Shown one piece after another: positions 1 to 13,500 of a DNA stretch of 64,000 bases; the stretch's first letter is position 1, and each line of letters begins with the position of its first letter. The stretch is taken from assembly GCA_020152595.1 (NCBI GenBank), contig JAIGNY010003176.1, positions 238,501 to 302,500 of the forward strand. Direction: 5' to 3'. This DNA comes from Chiridota heheva (Eukaryota > Echinodermata > Holothuroidea > Apodida > Chiridotidae). A program made the position numbers and the translations under genes. Under the pieces are notes generated by a model. It worked only from the letters and a program-made list of their open reading frames with translations. It was not told the DNA's origin and ran no database searches.

Positions 1-1340
1 GTATTTTCCCGAAAGCCTATGGACATGCAATTGTGGCTCCCATCATCAAAAAACAATCTTTGGACAAAAATGAACTCAAAAAATACCGCCCAGTCTCAAA
101 CATTGCTACAGTTTCAAAATATATTGAAAAAGTTGTAACCAGTAGACTCACTGAACACATCAACAAACACAAACTTTTTGAGCCACTGCAATCGGCCTAC
201 CGAACTTCACACAGTACTGAGTCTGCCCTACTACATGTGCAAGATTATGTTCTTCAAGCGCTCGACCAGCAGAAAGCTATTTTATTTCTTATGTTGGATC
301 TGTCTGCGCGTTTGATACACTAGACCACCAAATCATGCAGCCGTCGTTTTGAGCATAGCTTTGGCATTTCTGGCAACGCTTTGGATTGGCTATCATCATA
401 TTTTAATTGTCGGACTAACCATGTCCATGTTCCTGAGCTGACTCAACACTGTAAATCTTGAATATGGGACCCCACAAGGCTCTGTTTTAGGACCTTTGTC
501 ATTCACACTTTATACAATCCCAATAGGTGACATATTGCGGAAGCACAAGATCGAGTATCACATATATGCTGATGATATACAGATTTTCTTAGCCTTTAAC
601 CCTAAAGTTCCACTCGATGCTGAATGTGCTTTATTCAAACTGACCTCCTGTGTGCAAGATATCCAACAGTGGATGATTGCAAACAAACTTAAACTTAATG
701 AGGACAAAACAGAGTGTATCATATTCTCTTCATCAAATGCTAGTAAAGCCCTTGAGAACCTCAAGTTTGTTTTTGGCAATACTTGCATCTCACCAGTCAC
801 TTCAGTTAAAAATCTGGGAGTTGCTTTCGATAATAGAATGTCAATGGACAACCATGTGACACAACTTAGTAAAACAATTAATTATCACATTAGAAACATT
901 GGCAAGATTCGTCGGTACATTGACGTTGAAACCTGTCATTATGTTGTTCGATCACTCATCCTATCACGTTTGGACTACTGTAATTCCCTTTTGAATGGTA
1001 TTACCATGAAAAATGTAAATCGCCTACAGAAACTCAACAGTCTGAAACTTTATACACCAGCACGATCCCTTCGCTCCTCTTCTGAAAACTTCCTGACTGA
1101 ACCCAGAACTAACACCAAAGCTGGTTTTAGGGCTTTTTCAGCTGCAGCACCCCATGTTTGGAACTCTTTGCCTTCACACATTCGCCATGCCAGTTCACTT
1201 GGACAGTTCAAAACACGTCTTAAGACTTTTCTTTTTTAATCATGTATTACTTACTGAACTTTGGGGCAGCATTCTGGGCGCTTTGTATCCTATGGAAAAG
1301 GCGCCTACTACAAATGAACATGGATGGATGGATGGATTGT
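1..1340 (+). mobile_element. LINE (CR1/L2/Jockey-like) reverse transcriptase, 5' cut by window edge, degenerate
   Basis: The reverse-transcriptase part of a non-LTR retrotransposon lies in an intron of the spectrin gene. The first block (about 3-323) carries the family signature KYRPVSNI and a Q-S-A-Y-R segment. The frame then breaks near 305-312, where the element should read on into the conserved F-D-T-L-D-H block. A second block, open from about 460 to 1239, has GTPQGSVLGP followed by the YADD catalytic motif (about 565-576) and ends with the usual W-N-S-L-P and F-K-T-R-L-K-T-F-L tail. Around 1035-1050 the text jumps from the RLQKL segment to LYTPARSL, so roughly 80 residues are missing in frame. 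The 3' end finishes in a short ATGG tandem tail (1320-1337), typical of CR1/L2-type elements. It is an inactive copy; the exact clade is uncertain. Confidence 0.88.
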
Positions 1341-1528
1341 AAAATATAGGCAACAACATACATGCTATTTTTGGGGGCAAAAGAAAATTGCTATTGGATG
1401 TGTTGAAAATTTTCTTCAGTAATTATGCCTTGTTTATTGCTAAATGGATTTCATGTTAGAAAACGGGAGGTATTTGCATCAGTAATGCATTAGCATAATC
1501 AACATGTTTGCATAATTTATTTTCTTAG

Positions 1529-4500
1529 GTTGAAGACCTGTTCTGCTGTTCGCCAAGAAGGCATCTGCATTTAACAGCTGGTTTGAGAATGCGGAGGAAG
1601 ATCTGACCGACCCGGTCAGATGCAACTCAGTGGAAGAGATCAAGGTAAGACAAGAGATACCTGAGACCAATGTGGGCATGGTTAACCCCATGGTTCCCCC
1701 TTACCAACCCAAGATAAGTCTTTTATTTGCAACCCGCGACAATTTCTGTCCCCATGGTTGCCATGGCGATGAAAACTTAAATCTTGGGAACCAAAAAATT
1801 CAAAAATGACGATTTTATTAGCCAGAGAAATAACACTTTATGTATCACCTGGCAACCAAAATAAAAGTAAAAAGTGAGAAATGCACTGAAAACATTTCAG
1901 TAGTTTGACCTTTATACTTTACTGCCCCAAAATTACTAGTAATTCAATCCAGATTTTTACTCCGTAACTTTGTCCCCACACTCCCCATGGTGCCGATACA
2001 ATATGTGTGATATCAAGGGTTGTAGTGTATGATGTAAAGTTAAGGAAGTTCCAAAAAATCTCCTGAGAATAAAGTGGAAATAATGTTCGTATTTTATAGC
2101 TATTTTGTGGGAAATGAAGATAAAAGAATTCAACTTGACTAAAAAGGTATTTCTGGATAGTTTTCTTATTTATTTTTCCGAGTACACATTTTTCATACCT
2201 TGTAAAAAATTATGATAATTTTTCTGATGGAAAATTATCGTATATTTGCTTTGTTGATCACAGTCATTACTTTTGATAATTGTTTTGTGCGTTTTTGAAC
2301 TTGAACAGACTTGTCATTAAAGGATAAAGTTAGATTATTCATGTAGTAAAACAGTCGGAGGAAGAAGGGTTTTTGTTCAAAATTAAAATCTAAAACAGGT
2401 TTTTGTACTGGTGAATAACTTAACAATTTTGGTGATCAAAATTTTGGAAATAAGGGAAACATAGTCGCCAGATTTTTCTGAGGTGGCAATCACAAAGCAA
2501 ATGCAATTGTCAAGGGTTTTTTTTATGGAAGAAGGTGGTACAGAACACATTTGAGTTTTCCTAGGATTGACTGTCGCTTTATTCAATTATTCATGGAATC
2601 ACCTCTCAAGGAACTGCATCTCCTTCTTCGCAAGTACTTAGCCCTCGCATTGGTTTCCTCAACCTAGCACAGAACATTGCCTTTTATAATAGGAACTTAA
2701 GACCTCACCAAAATGCATTGTTACTTCAAACTCATCTAGTTCCAGCCTTGAACTTTACGCTCTTTTGAGAACTTCTCTTTTTATAATCTTATTACCATTG
2801 CGATTGGTTCTTACTTCTTTTTCACAGTGGTGTGGTTTTTTTCAGATTACATATAGTGTTCATATCTAACACAATGTGTAAAATGGAAAGTGGTATTGCC
2901 CCTACATACAGGGAGGTAATAAAGCCTTACCCATAACCTAACCAGTTAGGATGAGAATAGTTCTGCTCAAAACCTCCCTGTATGGTGGGCAAAATATACT
3001 TCTCCATGTGAAATATGCAGGAGTAACTGCAAGAACCTATCCTTACAGCGTGATCACAACTTAAATGTTGTATTTGTTGATTATTTTCCTTTGCATTCCA
3101 GGCTTTAAAGGAAGCTCACGAGGCGTTCTGCTCATCCCTGAGCACAGCCCAGAATGACCTGAAACAGCTGGCGGCCCTGGATAAACAGATCAAGAGCTAC
3201 AACGTCAGCAGTAACCCGTAAGTTTTTGTTGTTTGCTCTGAAGAATAGGTAACAAGCTACCTCACGCTGTAGTATCACTAGATGTGCTAAAAACAAGCTA
3301 CCTCACGCTGTAGTATCACTAGAGGTACTAAAAACAAGCTACCTCATGCTGTAGTATCACTAGATGTACTAAGAACAACTACCTCATGCTGTAGTATCAC
3401 TAGATGTACTAAAAACAAGCTACCTCACGCTGTAGTATCACTAGATGTACTAAAAACAAGCTACCTCACGCTGTAGTATCACTAGATGTGCTAAAAACAA
3501 GCTACCTCACGCTGTAGTATCACTAGATGTGCTAAAAACAAATTAAAGCATTGTACTGAGCTTACTGTGTAACTACAAGTGAGATGCTTGTCTGCAAAAC
3601 TGCCCTGTCTTAGGCATAACAAATGATAATTGCACTCCAATCTTCAATGCTGGTGAAAGTTATGAACAATTTTGTATGTCCTGCCAAAATTAGTGTTTAT
3701 TCATGTTGGACAATTGTCAATCCTGTTGACAAATTGGTCTGGGGGTTGGGGGTTAAGCATCCAATATATTATAGTTTTTAAAATACTGAGATGAAAAAAT
3801 ATATAAAAATAGTGAAGTGCTCGAACAGTTTGATCTAAGATTAAACAACTAGACAGAGATGTGCTGAAAGACTTAATAGTATCTCAATTCATTGTGTTTT
3901 TGTTATATGATTTTGTTGTAGGTACACCTGGGCCAAATTAATATTATTATTATTATTGTTGTTGTTTTTATTTTTGTTGTTGTTCTTGTTATCATTATTA
4001 TGTGTTTTCATTATGTTTGTGTTATAGGTACACTTGATTCAAATCATTATTATGTGTTTTCATTATGTTTCTGTGTTATAGGTACACCTGGTTCACCATG
4101 GAAGCACTGGAGGAGACATGGCGTAACCTCCAGAAGATCATCAAGGAACGAGAGGTTGAGCTGAGCAAAGAGGCTGAGCGTCAAGATGAGAACGATCGTC
4201 TCCGCAAGCAGTTTGCTCAACAGGCAAATAGTTTCTACCAATGGCTCACCGAGACAAGGTAAGGCTGTCCCTAAATCTTGATACTTCCTGTGCAAGTCAC
4301 TTTTACATACCCTATATCTACAAAGAGAAAGATCTGCTGTATACAAAAAGACAGTTTTGCTCAAATGGGCGGAATGTATGTTTTGAATAAATTGTATTTT
4401 TGAAGTTAATACATTATATGTTTTAAAATACATTTGTATATTCAATCCATCGTGGAAAAGCATTGCATGCTAACAATCTGCAGAATGCATTTAATGTATA

Positions 4501-7500
4501 TTTTTAAATTGATTTTAAATTTCAAATATCTTTATTTATTTTTGATACACCCCTCCCCCCTTCCCCCCCCCCCCTCTCATAGAGGAGGGTGACTTAGCAT
4601 TAAATACAGACAAAATCATTGAAGTGCTCCAACAGATATGTTTAGAATTAAAGAAGGCTAAACAGAGGCTGGTAGAGAGGCCCTATACATCATCTCAAAA
4701 GGTTTATTTTTTGTGTTACATGTTTCTGTGTTATAGGTACAATCGGTCCAGCAGGAAAGCACATACCGTATTTTCTCTAATAAACGCCTCCCCCTCTAAT
4801 ACACGTTCCCTCGTCATTTTTCATACTTTCAGGATGTAACAACTTACCGAATGTGACTTGAAAAGGCTGTAAGTCGAACGTAACCAAGTGGAAAATATGC
4901 AAAGAGTATATTCCATTAATAATCCATGCACAATAATGCTAAAAACACAAAAATCGCTTAAAGAAACTAATATCATAGGCTTAAAAGAAATTGCCGTTCT
5001 TTTGTAAGTTACATTTTTTTTTCATACTTTACCCTCGAATAAACGCCCCCCTGTTTTCCAAATGCAACGCTCCGGGGGCGTTTATTAGAGAAAATACGGT
5101 ATGCAAGTGTAATGTTTTTATTTCTGTAATTAATTTTTCTGTAAAAGAAGCTATTAAACTATGTAGAACTGAAATGAAGAGTCTTATTCAATTTGACTAT
5201 TAAAACCTATTTTTCTGAAGTTTGCAGTCATTGTATATGTAGATATTTCTGAAAGTATAGTTGTTGATGTCTTCTGTGTTCTATAAATTATTTCCATGTC
5301 TGACATTCTTTGTTCATTTTCTCTCCCTTCATATGATGAAATCGACGTTGAATTCATTCTCTTTCGTCTGACCTCCAGAGACGTGATTTCCAAGGCCCAT
5401 TTCTCGTACTATTCTTTTCCATTTTCTTCAGCTCGTTTGGCATCTTTCTGCATAACTTAGCTTAATTTTTTGTTTTGTTTTATGATTTGAGCATTGGAAT
5501 GTTGAATTGATTTGACCACTGAATTAACCTCTCTGAGTTAGATGATTGACAGCTTTTTCAACCAATCACCACACGAATCTGCCTAGCACAAAATTATGCG
5601 TAACTAAGTGGGGCAAAAAACCTATGTGGTAGTTGCGCGTGCTCATACATTCAATGCAATCTACTGCACAAAACAAATTTCTGCACACACAGACTGAGTG
5701 ATGACAAAATGGTGAACAAAAATTGTGCCTACGGGCCCACTACGGACTTTGTAAATTCGATTTCTGTTACCCAAAATGGTTAGCTACCGGAATTTTGCCT
5801 ATTCCTTTTGCTAAAATCTCTAAAAGATCCACAGAAGTACCATGATTGGATTAAAACTTGCGGCAGTCCACGTAAACATCTAAATGTCATTGTATTGGTC
5901 ATGCATGATTGCGGATTCCAGGTTTGTTTGCCCCACCTAGTTACAGTGTTGCTATGATGGGTGTAATTTTTTCTGTACTTTGAGAGGTTGAATTGATTTG
6001 ATCACTGAAATGTTTCCTCCCCACCTGTTGTAATGTTAATCCTGGCTCTCTACCCCCTACAAACCACTTGTACTAAATTTGTACCGCATTCCACCAATTT
6101 AATAGACGCTTTTACACTCTCCGTCTCATTCGGTTTGCACCTTCACTTTCCATAGTTTTTAGTTTTAAAACCTCTCTGAGACCATGGTTGGTATGAAAGG
6201 TCAACCGATCACTTCAACAAGATGAACTTTGATTTGGTTTCATGACAGAATTGAATTGATTTACCAGAGGTGCAGTGGTTAAGGAGTCATGCTCGTATTA
6301 GAAAGGTACCGGGTTTGATTCCTGTCGTGAGCACTGCATTGTGTCCTTGAGCAAGACATTACTCTACTTTTGTTTTAAAATGAGTACCAGCATTGCTGAG
6401 AAGTTAATCTGTGATGAGCTGGCGTCCCATCCAGGGGAGTCATGTACTCTCATCCGCTTGTGCCATTGAAACCAGGAATAAGCACCGGCCTTATAACTCA
6501 AATGGATTTAGCTTTTGAATTGTTTGCTTAAGTGATTTGTTCATTTAGTTCATCTGAATAATAACATTGATGTGCATGATTCAATTGTTTGGTCCATTTA
6601 ATTAACTTGACAGAAATGATGTGACTGCTGAATTGGCTTGACCACTGTTAATTTAATTAGTAGTTTACATGCGTAATTGTTCTGACCATTGAATCGACTT
6701 GATGACAGATATGAATTGATGGATGAATTAGTTTGACCACTGATTTGATTTGATCACTAATCTAATTTGCCTGCATAGTTGTTCTGACCATTGATTCAAC
6801 TTGATGACAGATTTGAATTGACTGCTGAATTGATTTGACCACTGTTAATTTGACCTCTAATTTAATTTGCCTGCTTAATTGTTCTGGCCATCTAATTGAC
6901 TTGATTACAGAATTGAATTTATTTGACCACTGAGTTGATTTGACCTCTAATTTGATTTTCCTGCATAATTGTTCTGACCATTGAATCGATTCAATGACAG
7001 ATATGAATTGACTGCTGAATTGATTTGCCCACTGTTAATTTGATTACTAATTGAATCTGTCTGCTTAATTTATTCTGACCATGGAATCGACTTGATGACT
7101 GAATTGATTTGACTGCTAAATTGATTTGACTGCTGAATTTATTTGACTGCTGAATTTATTTGACCACTAATATAACTGGCATAATTGTTCTGACCATTGA
7201 ATCAGTTACCTAACCCGAGAGAACTAACATTATTTTTTAGTTTTTGCAAGCCCGCCTCTTGCAGATTAACATTAATATTTTCTTGCAGATTTGGACAAGT
7301 TTTGACTGTCGCTTCCTCCAGCATGTATAACATGACCTTGATATGTCTCTACTGACACGCATGGTGTGGTGCATGGATGAAAAAGAAATTAAATGTTTGC
7401 TTTTGATCACATTTTGCCTTATTTTATTTTTCCAGGGCTGCCATGGTTGAAGAATCCGGAAACTTGGAAAATCAACTGGAAACACTCAAAGTGAGTAAAA

Positions 7501-10500
7501 TTTTATTTTGTCATGTTTACTTTTATTTTGCTGGATGGAGGTTATGTTTTCTCCTGCATGTGTGTGTGTGTTGACATTCCTATACATTTGAGGACTCAAA
7601 CCTGTCAATTGAGGACTTGAATGACGATTGGGCATTTCAAATTTGGTCCGCAATCTTAATTGCATGCAAAAGGTCAGATTCATCAAAAGTTTGTATGTGT
7701 GTTGACCTTCCTATACATTTGAGGACTCAAACCTGTCAATTGGGGACTTGAATGACGATTGGGCACTTCAAATTGGGTCCTCAATCTTAATTACTTGCAA
7801 ATGGTCAGATTCATCAAAAGTGTGTATGTGTGTGTTGACCTTCCTATACATTTGAGGACTCAAACCTGTCAATTGGGGACTTGAATGACGATTGGGCATT
7901 TTAAATTTGGTCCTGAATCTTATTTACTTGCAAATGGTCAGATTCATCAAAAGTGTGTGTGTGTGTGTGTGTGTTGACCTTCCTATACATTTGAAGACTT
8001 AAACCTGTCAATTGGGGACTTGAATGACGATTGGGCACTTCAAATTGGGTCCTTAATCTTAATTGCGTGCAAATGGTCAGATTCATCAAAAGTGTGTGTG
8101 TGTGTGTGTGTGTTGACCTTCCTATACATTTGAGGACTCGCACTTGATGAATGAGGACTTGAAGGACGATTGCTGAGCCATGAAAAACAAGTCAGTAAAG
8201 CAAATCCTGAAGTCTTATCTTTCCTTCCTTTCAGCAAAAAATCAACGAAGTCCGCAGCCAGAAGAACCAGCTGAAGAAGATAGAAGATCTGGAGCTAAGA
8301 TGGAGGAGAGGTTGATCCTAGATAACAGGTAAGTGGAACATCAGGAACCTATGGGGTCATGGATGGCGTGTGATTATGTATGTGTGTGTGTATGTTTGTG
8401 ACAGCCAGCTCATAAACGTGACTCTCAAGAACAATACAGTGGATTCATGTCATATGTGGTACACATATTTCTTTTGTGGCGATGTCGTGCATATTAATGA
8501 GTAGGCGGGGTTAATCTTAAAATCTTAAAATGCTCATATTTTAACAAACTCATGTCTGCTTTGTTTGATGTTTGAAAAAAATTATATTGGTAGCAAGTGT
8601 GTATATGTTAATGGGATAAAAATGGTTGATTTTGATTAATTGTGAAATTTATTATTCTTGCAAGTACTGTAAGTTACTTTGTTATCATTGTTATTTTTTT
8701 GCACATGTTGTATAATAAAATTTATTATACAAGAAGTTAGAACTTAAAAATCTGTATTGCGTGTTAAAACATCAAAACATTTGTTTCTGGTTATATCCTG
8801 CTTACTATATTTTCTGAAAATTAAATCTGGAAATTATGAGGTGGGATGGTCTTTAGATTACAAAGATAAGGCGTCTCTGGGTTGTTTCTGGGTTAATTTG
8901 GTGACCTTAGGTCGTGTTGATGGAAGGCCAAGGTCGCATCAGCTTGGTATGATTGGGTCTTGACCATCATCATTTTCATGGCCAAATTTCATTATGGTCC
9001 TTGGTTAACTTAGCTTGTAAAGCTTAGGCAAAGTCCTGGTTGCTGAAGTTCATATCCAAGCAGCATTTGACGAGAGAGCACTGGGTAGTGAAATACCAAA
9101 TTGACACAAATTTTGAACAAAAAGTTTGTCTTTCTTTGCTCTTCTATGAAATAGCTTGTTATTGTGGCTTCCAGGGACAAATGGAACCTGTTAATATTGG
9201 CATTAATGAAGATGACTCTCTCTCATTAATTGATATAATTTTTGTCTTGATAGATACACAGAGCATTCAACGGTTGGCATAGCTCAACAGTGGGATCAGC
9301 TAGACCAACTCGGCATGAGGATGATGCACAACCTCGAACAACAGATACAGGCCCGGTAAAAACACCTTCCATATTAATTTTGAAAAATTGGGATATATAT
9401 GAAATTTCCCTCGTACAGATTTTAAGCGATTACAGCATCAGCTTGGCAAGATAGAGGTCACTGGTTCAATCAATCCCTGGAGGACTTTCATTCACCAGTG
9501 CTTCACAACTGGTTTATCAAACGGCTGTGGATATCTCTTATAATTTTAGCTGTTGAGATGTAAAGTAACTAAACTGCCTACCCTCATACAGCAATTCTGA
9601 TTGAACATAGTAATGCTGTATTGCAAAAAGGGTTTAGATATCTTTGCTTGTGAAATCAATCCGAGCCATTGGGCCCATAAGGCTGGGGCTCATCTCTGGT
9701 TTTAAAGCTGTTAAAAGCATATGACTCCCCCTGGAGGGGTCCCCAGTCCATTACAAGTCAACTCCCCAGCCCATCACAGGTCAACTTCCCAGTCCATCAC
9801 AGGTCAAGTCCTCAGTCCATCACAGGTCAACTCCCCAGTCATCACAGGTCAACTCCCCAGTCCATCACAGGTCAACTCCCTAATCCATCACAGGTCAACT
9901 CCCCAGTCCATCACAGGTCAACTCCCTAATCCATCACAGGTCAACTCCCCAGTCCATCACAGGTCAACTCCCTAATCCATCACAGGTCAACTCCCCAGTC
10001 CATCACAGGTCAGCTCCCCACTCCATCACAGGTCAACTCCCCAGTCCATCACAGGTCAACTCCCAGTCCATCACAGGTCAACTCCCCAATCCATCACAGG
10101 TCACTCTCCAGTCCATCTCCCCAGTCCATCACAGGTCAACTCCCCAGTCCATCACAGGTCAACTCCCAGTCCATCACAGGTCAACTCCCCAGTCCATCAC
10201 AGGTCAACTCCCCAGTCCATCACAGGTCAACTCCCCAGTCCATCACAGGTCAACTCCCCAGTCCATCACAGGTCAACTCCCCAGTCCATCACAGGTCAAC
10301 TCCCCAGTCCATCACAGGTCAACTCCCCAGTCCATCACAGGTCAACTCCCCAGTCCATCATAGGCCAACTCCCTAGTCCATCACAGGTCAACTCCCCAGT
10401 CCATCACAGGTCTACTCCCAGTCCATCACAGGTCAACTCCCCAGTCCATCACAGGTCAACTCCCAGTCCATCACAGGTCAACTCCCAGTCCATCACAGGT

Positions 10501-13500
10501 CAACTCCCAGTCCATCACAGGTCAACTCCCAGTCCATCACAGGTCAACTCCCAGTCCATCACAGGTCAACTCCCCAGTCTATCATCACAGGTCAACTCCC
10601 CAGTCTATCACAGGTCAACTCCCCAGTCATCACAGGTCAACTCCCCAGTCCATCACAGGTCAACTCCCCAGTCCATCACAGGTCAACTCCCCAGTCCATC
10701 ACAGGTCAACTCCCCAGTCCATCACAGGTCAACTCCCCAGTCCATCACAGGTCAACTCCCCAGTCCATCACAAGTCACTCCCCAGTCCATTACAAGTCAA
10801 CTCTCCAGTCCATCACAGGTCAACTCCCCAGTCCATCACAGGTCAACTCCCCAGTCCATCACAGGTCAACTCCCCAGTCCATCACAGGTCAACTCCCCAG
10901 TCATCACAGGTCAACTCCCCAGTCCATTACAGGTCAACTCCCCAGTCATCACAGGTCAACTCCCCAGTCCATCACAGGTCAACTCCCCAGTCCATCACAG
11001 GCCAACTCCCCAGTCCATCACAGGTCAACTCCCCAGTCCATCACAGGTCAACTCCTCAGTCCATCACAGGTCAACTCCCCAGTCCATCACAGGTCAACTC
11101 CCCAGTCCATCACAGGTCAACTCCCCAGTCCATCACAGGTCTACTCCCCAGTCCATCACAGGTCAACTCCCCAGTCCATCACAGGTCAACTCCCAGTCCA
11201 TCACAGGTCAACTCCCCAGTCCATCACAGGTCAAGTCCATCACAGGTCAACTCAGTCCATCACAGGTCAACTCCCCAGTCCATCACAGGTCAACTCCCCA
11301 GTCCATCACAGGTCAACTCCCCAGTCCATCACAGGTCAACTCCCCAGTCCATCACAGGTCAACTCCCCAGTAGTGTTGGTACTCATTTTAAAGCTGATAA
11401 AAGCTCTTTTAATTTGAATATCATGTTTAAATATTATATTAAAATTGATGAATTTTCTTCTTCTTCTTCCAAAGCAACATGACGGGTGTAAGCGAAGAAT
11501 CTCTCAAGGAGTTCAGCATGATGTTCAAGTAAGGACCCATTTATATTTGTGCATTCTTTTCACATTTAAGGTATATGGAAAGGTAGCAACAACATGAGCG
11601 TAATATACTTTTTAAAACCATGGAAACAGCAAATATTTGCACCAAAATTGGTTTAAAGTTGTCCATTTTAAAGCATTTTAAAACTAGGAGATGTAGAAAA
11701 TTGCTTATGTTAGTAGATTTTGTAGTAGAAAGCAATTTAAAAACCTTTGATATTTAAACTTTAAGGAAAGAATTGCATTAAAGGAATATTCCCATGTTTT
11801 TTCGTAACCTTTCATAAGAAAGAGGAAAATTTTAGAAACAATTTAGCACAAAAATCATTTTGATACGTTTTTCCTACCAGGAGATATTCAAATTTTAATG
11901 TTAACAAAAAATGCCAATAAACGAATACAGAATAGGAAAAGGCTCAGTATGACATCACAACAACACATTCTCCCACAAAGTTTATGTATTTTATTAAAAT
12001 CTATCATCCCTTTAAAAAACAAAACTTGCTAGAAAAAGAAAATGATGAAAGTTCGGTGTTTACATACATTGCCAAATACACTCTACTTTAATAATTTTGG
12101 AAAATTGTTTCTAATCTTACAGAAACAACCAATTAACATTCAAAGAAATACATCTACATTTGCAATGGAATTGTCTCATGACATCATCAAACTTCACGAA
12201 TTCACCATACTGTACAAAAACTTTCAAATGCAATTGGAAAATCTGTAAAAATCCATATGTCCTGAACGGAATATGATATTAACTTGATTTTTGTACCAAA
12301 TTGGCTCTAGAAGTGGCGTTCTTTGAAACAAAATTTTACAAAATTCCATGGGAATATTCCTTTAAAGAATTTTAGCTGTATTAATTTTGATGCATCATTA
12401 CTTTTGCTTATTCTGAAACTTTTTTTACAAACTTCAATTTGTCATAGCTTAAAAACTATAAGTGCTATTGTGTCCATTAAAAGTCTGTTCTGCATATCTA
12501 TTAATGAAACTTTTGTGGAAGGTGGAAAACTGGTGATTAGATTTGAGTGTCTGACATGATTTCAAGTTTAATGTTCTGTTTTTACTAATATATATTGTTT
12601 TCTGTTTAGATAGTTTTTGGATATATTCAAATAATTTGGAAATTCAAAATGTAGTTTTGCTAAAATTGACTCTGAAGTTCAATAAAAAACAGGATTTACA
12701 TAAGACAATGCTGTAGGCACCCAGACATACAACACAAATTTACATTTTTATAATGATGCCTGAAAATTCAAATGGTATAACAGTTTTGAAATTATTTTTG
12801 GCAAACATTTGTGAAAATTCATGATTTTGAAGACATTTAAAAGCTAGTTATTTTATACTTAAGACCATTACAAACATTTCTTTAATAGGTGTGTTCTAGT
12901 GTTCATAGAAACTATTTGATTTCATAACCCAGAGTGCATTTTATTTTTAGCAATTGTCGGCCATTTTTATGATAGTATTTTTCTGAATTTCCTCCTCTTA
13001 GGCACTTTGACAAAGACCACAGTGGAAAGCTGGACCATCAAGAATTCAAATCTTGTCTGCGGTCCCTGGGATACGATCTACCTATGGTGGAAGAAGGCCA
13101 AGACGAACCAGAATTTTTGGCAATCCTCGATGCTGTGGACCCCAACAGGTTTGTAAAACTGTATACATTACGCCAAATCCTTGCTACAAATTTTTACTCC
13201 CGCAAGAACCTCCATTTCGGCAGGTATAACTTTTAGACTCTGCTAGAAGCAATTAAGGAACCCACCACAGATAGTTCAGTGATTTTACGCATCAGTAATT
13301 ACACTCCTAATCATCTATATGCACACAATGGAACTTATTGTGAAGGCCCAGGTATTCTTGTGGATTTGGTTACTGCAGGGCCAAATCATGCATGTAATGT
13401 TGGGCTGAGGATTCATTTAAACTTTGAAAAGGATTGAACACTCTGGTGAGTTTGGATGCATTGGACTGAAAATTTATAGCCAAAGTTATTCATCATTAGA

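Noticed and set aside
7237-7310. Extra alternative spectrin exon between two CTTGCAG acceptor-like sites
   Set aside because: No conserved peptide and no donor in a suitable phase; vertebrate alternative exons at this place do not resemble it.
9721-9975. Open frame of 84 codons with repetitive S-P-S-Q-V-N text
   Set aside because: It lies entirely in the 22-bp minisatellite; the open frame follows from repeat composition.
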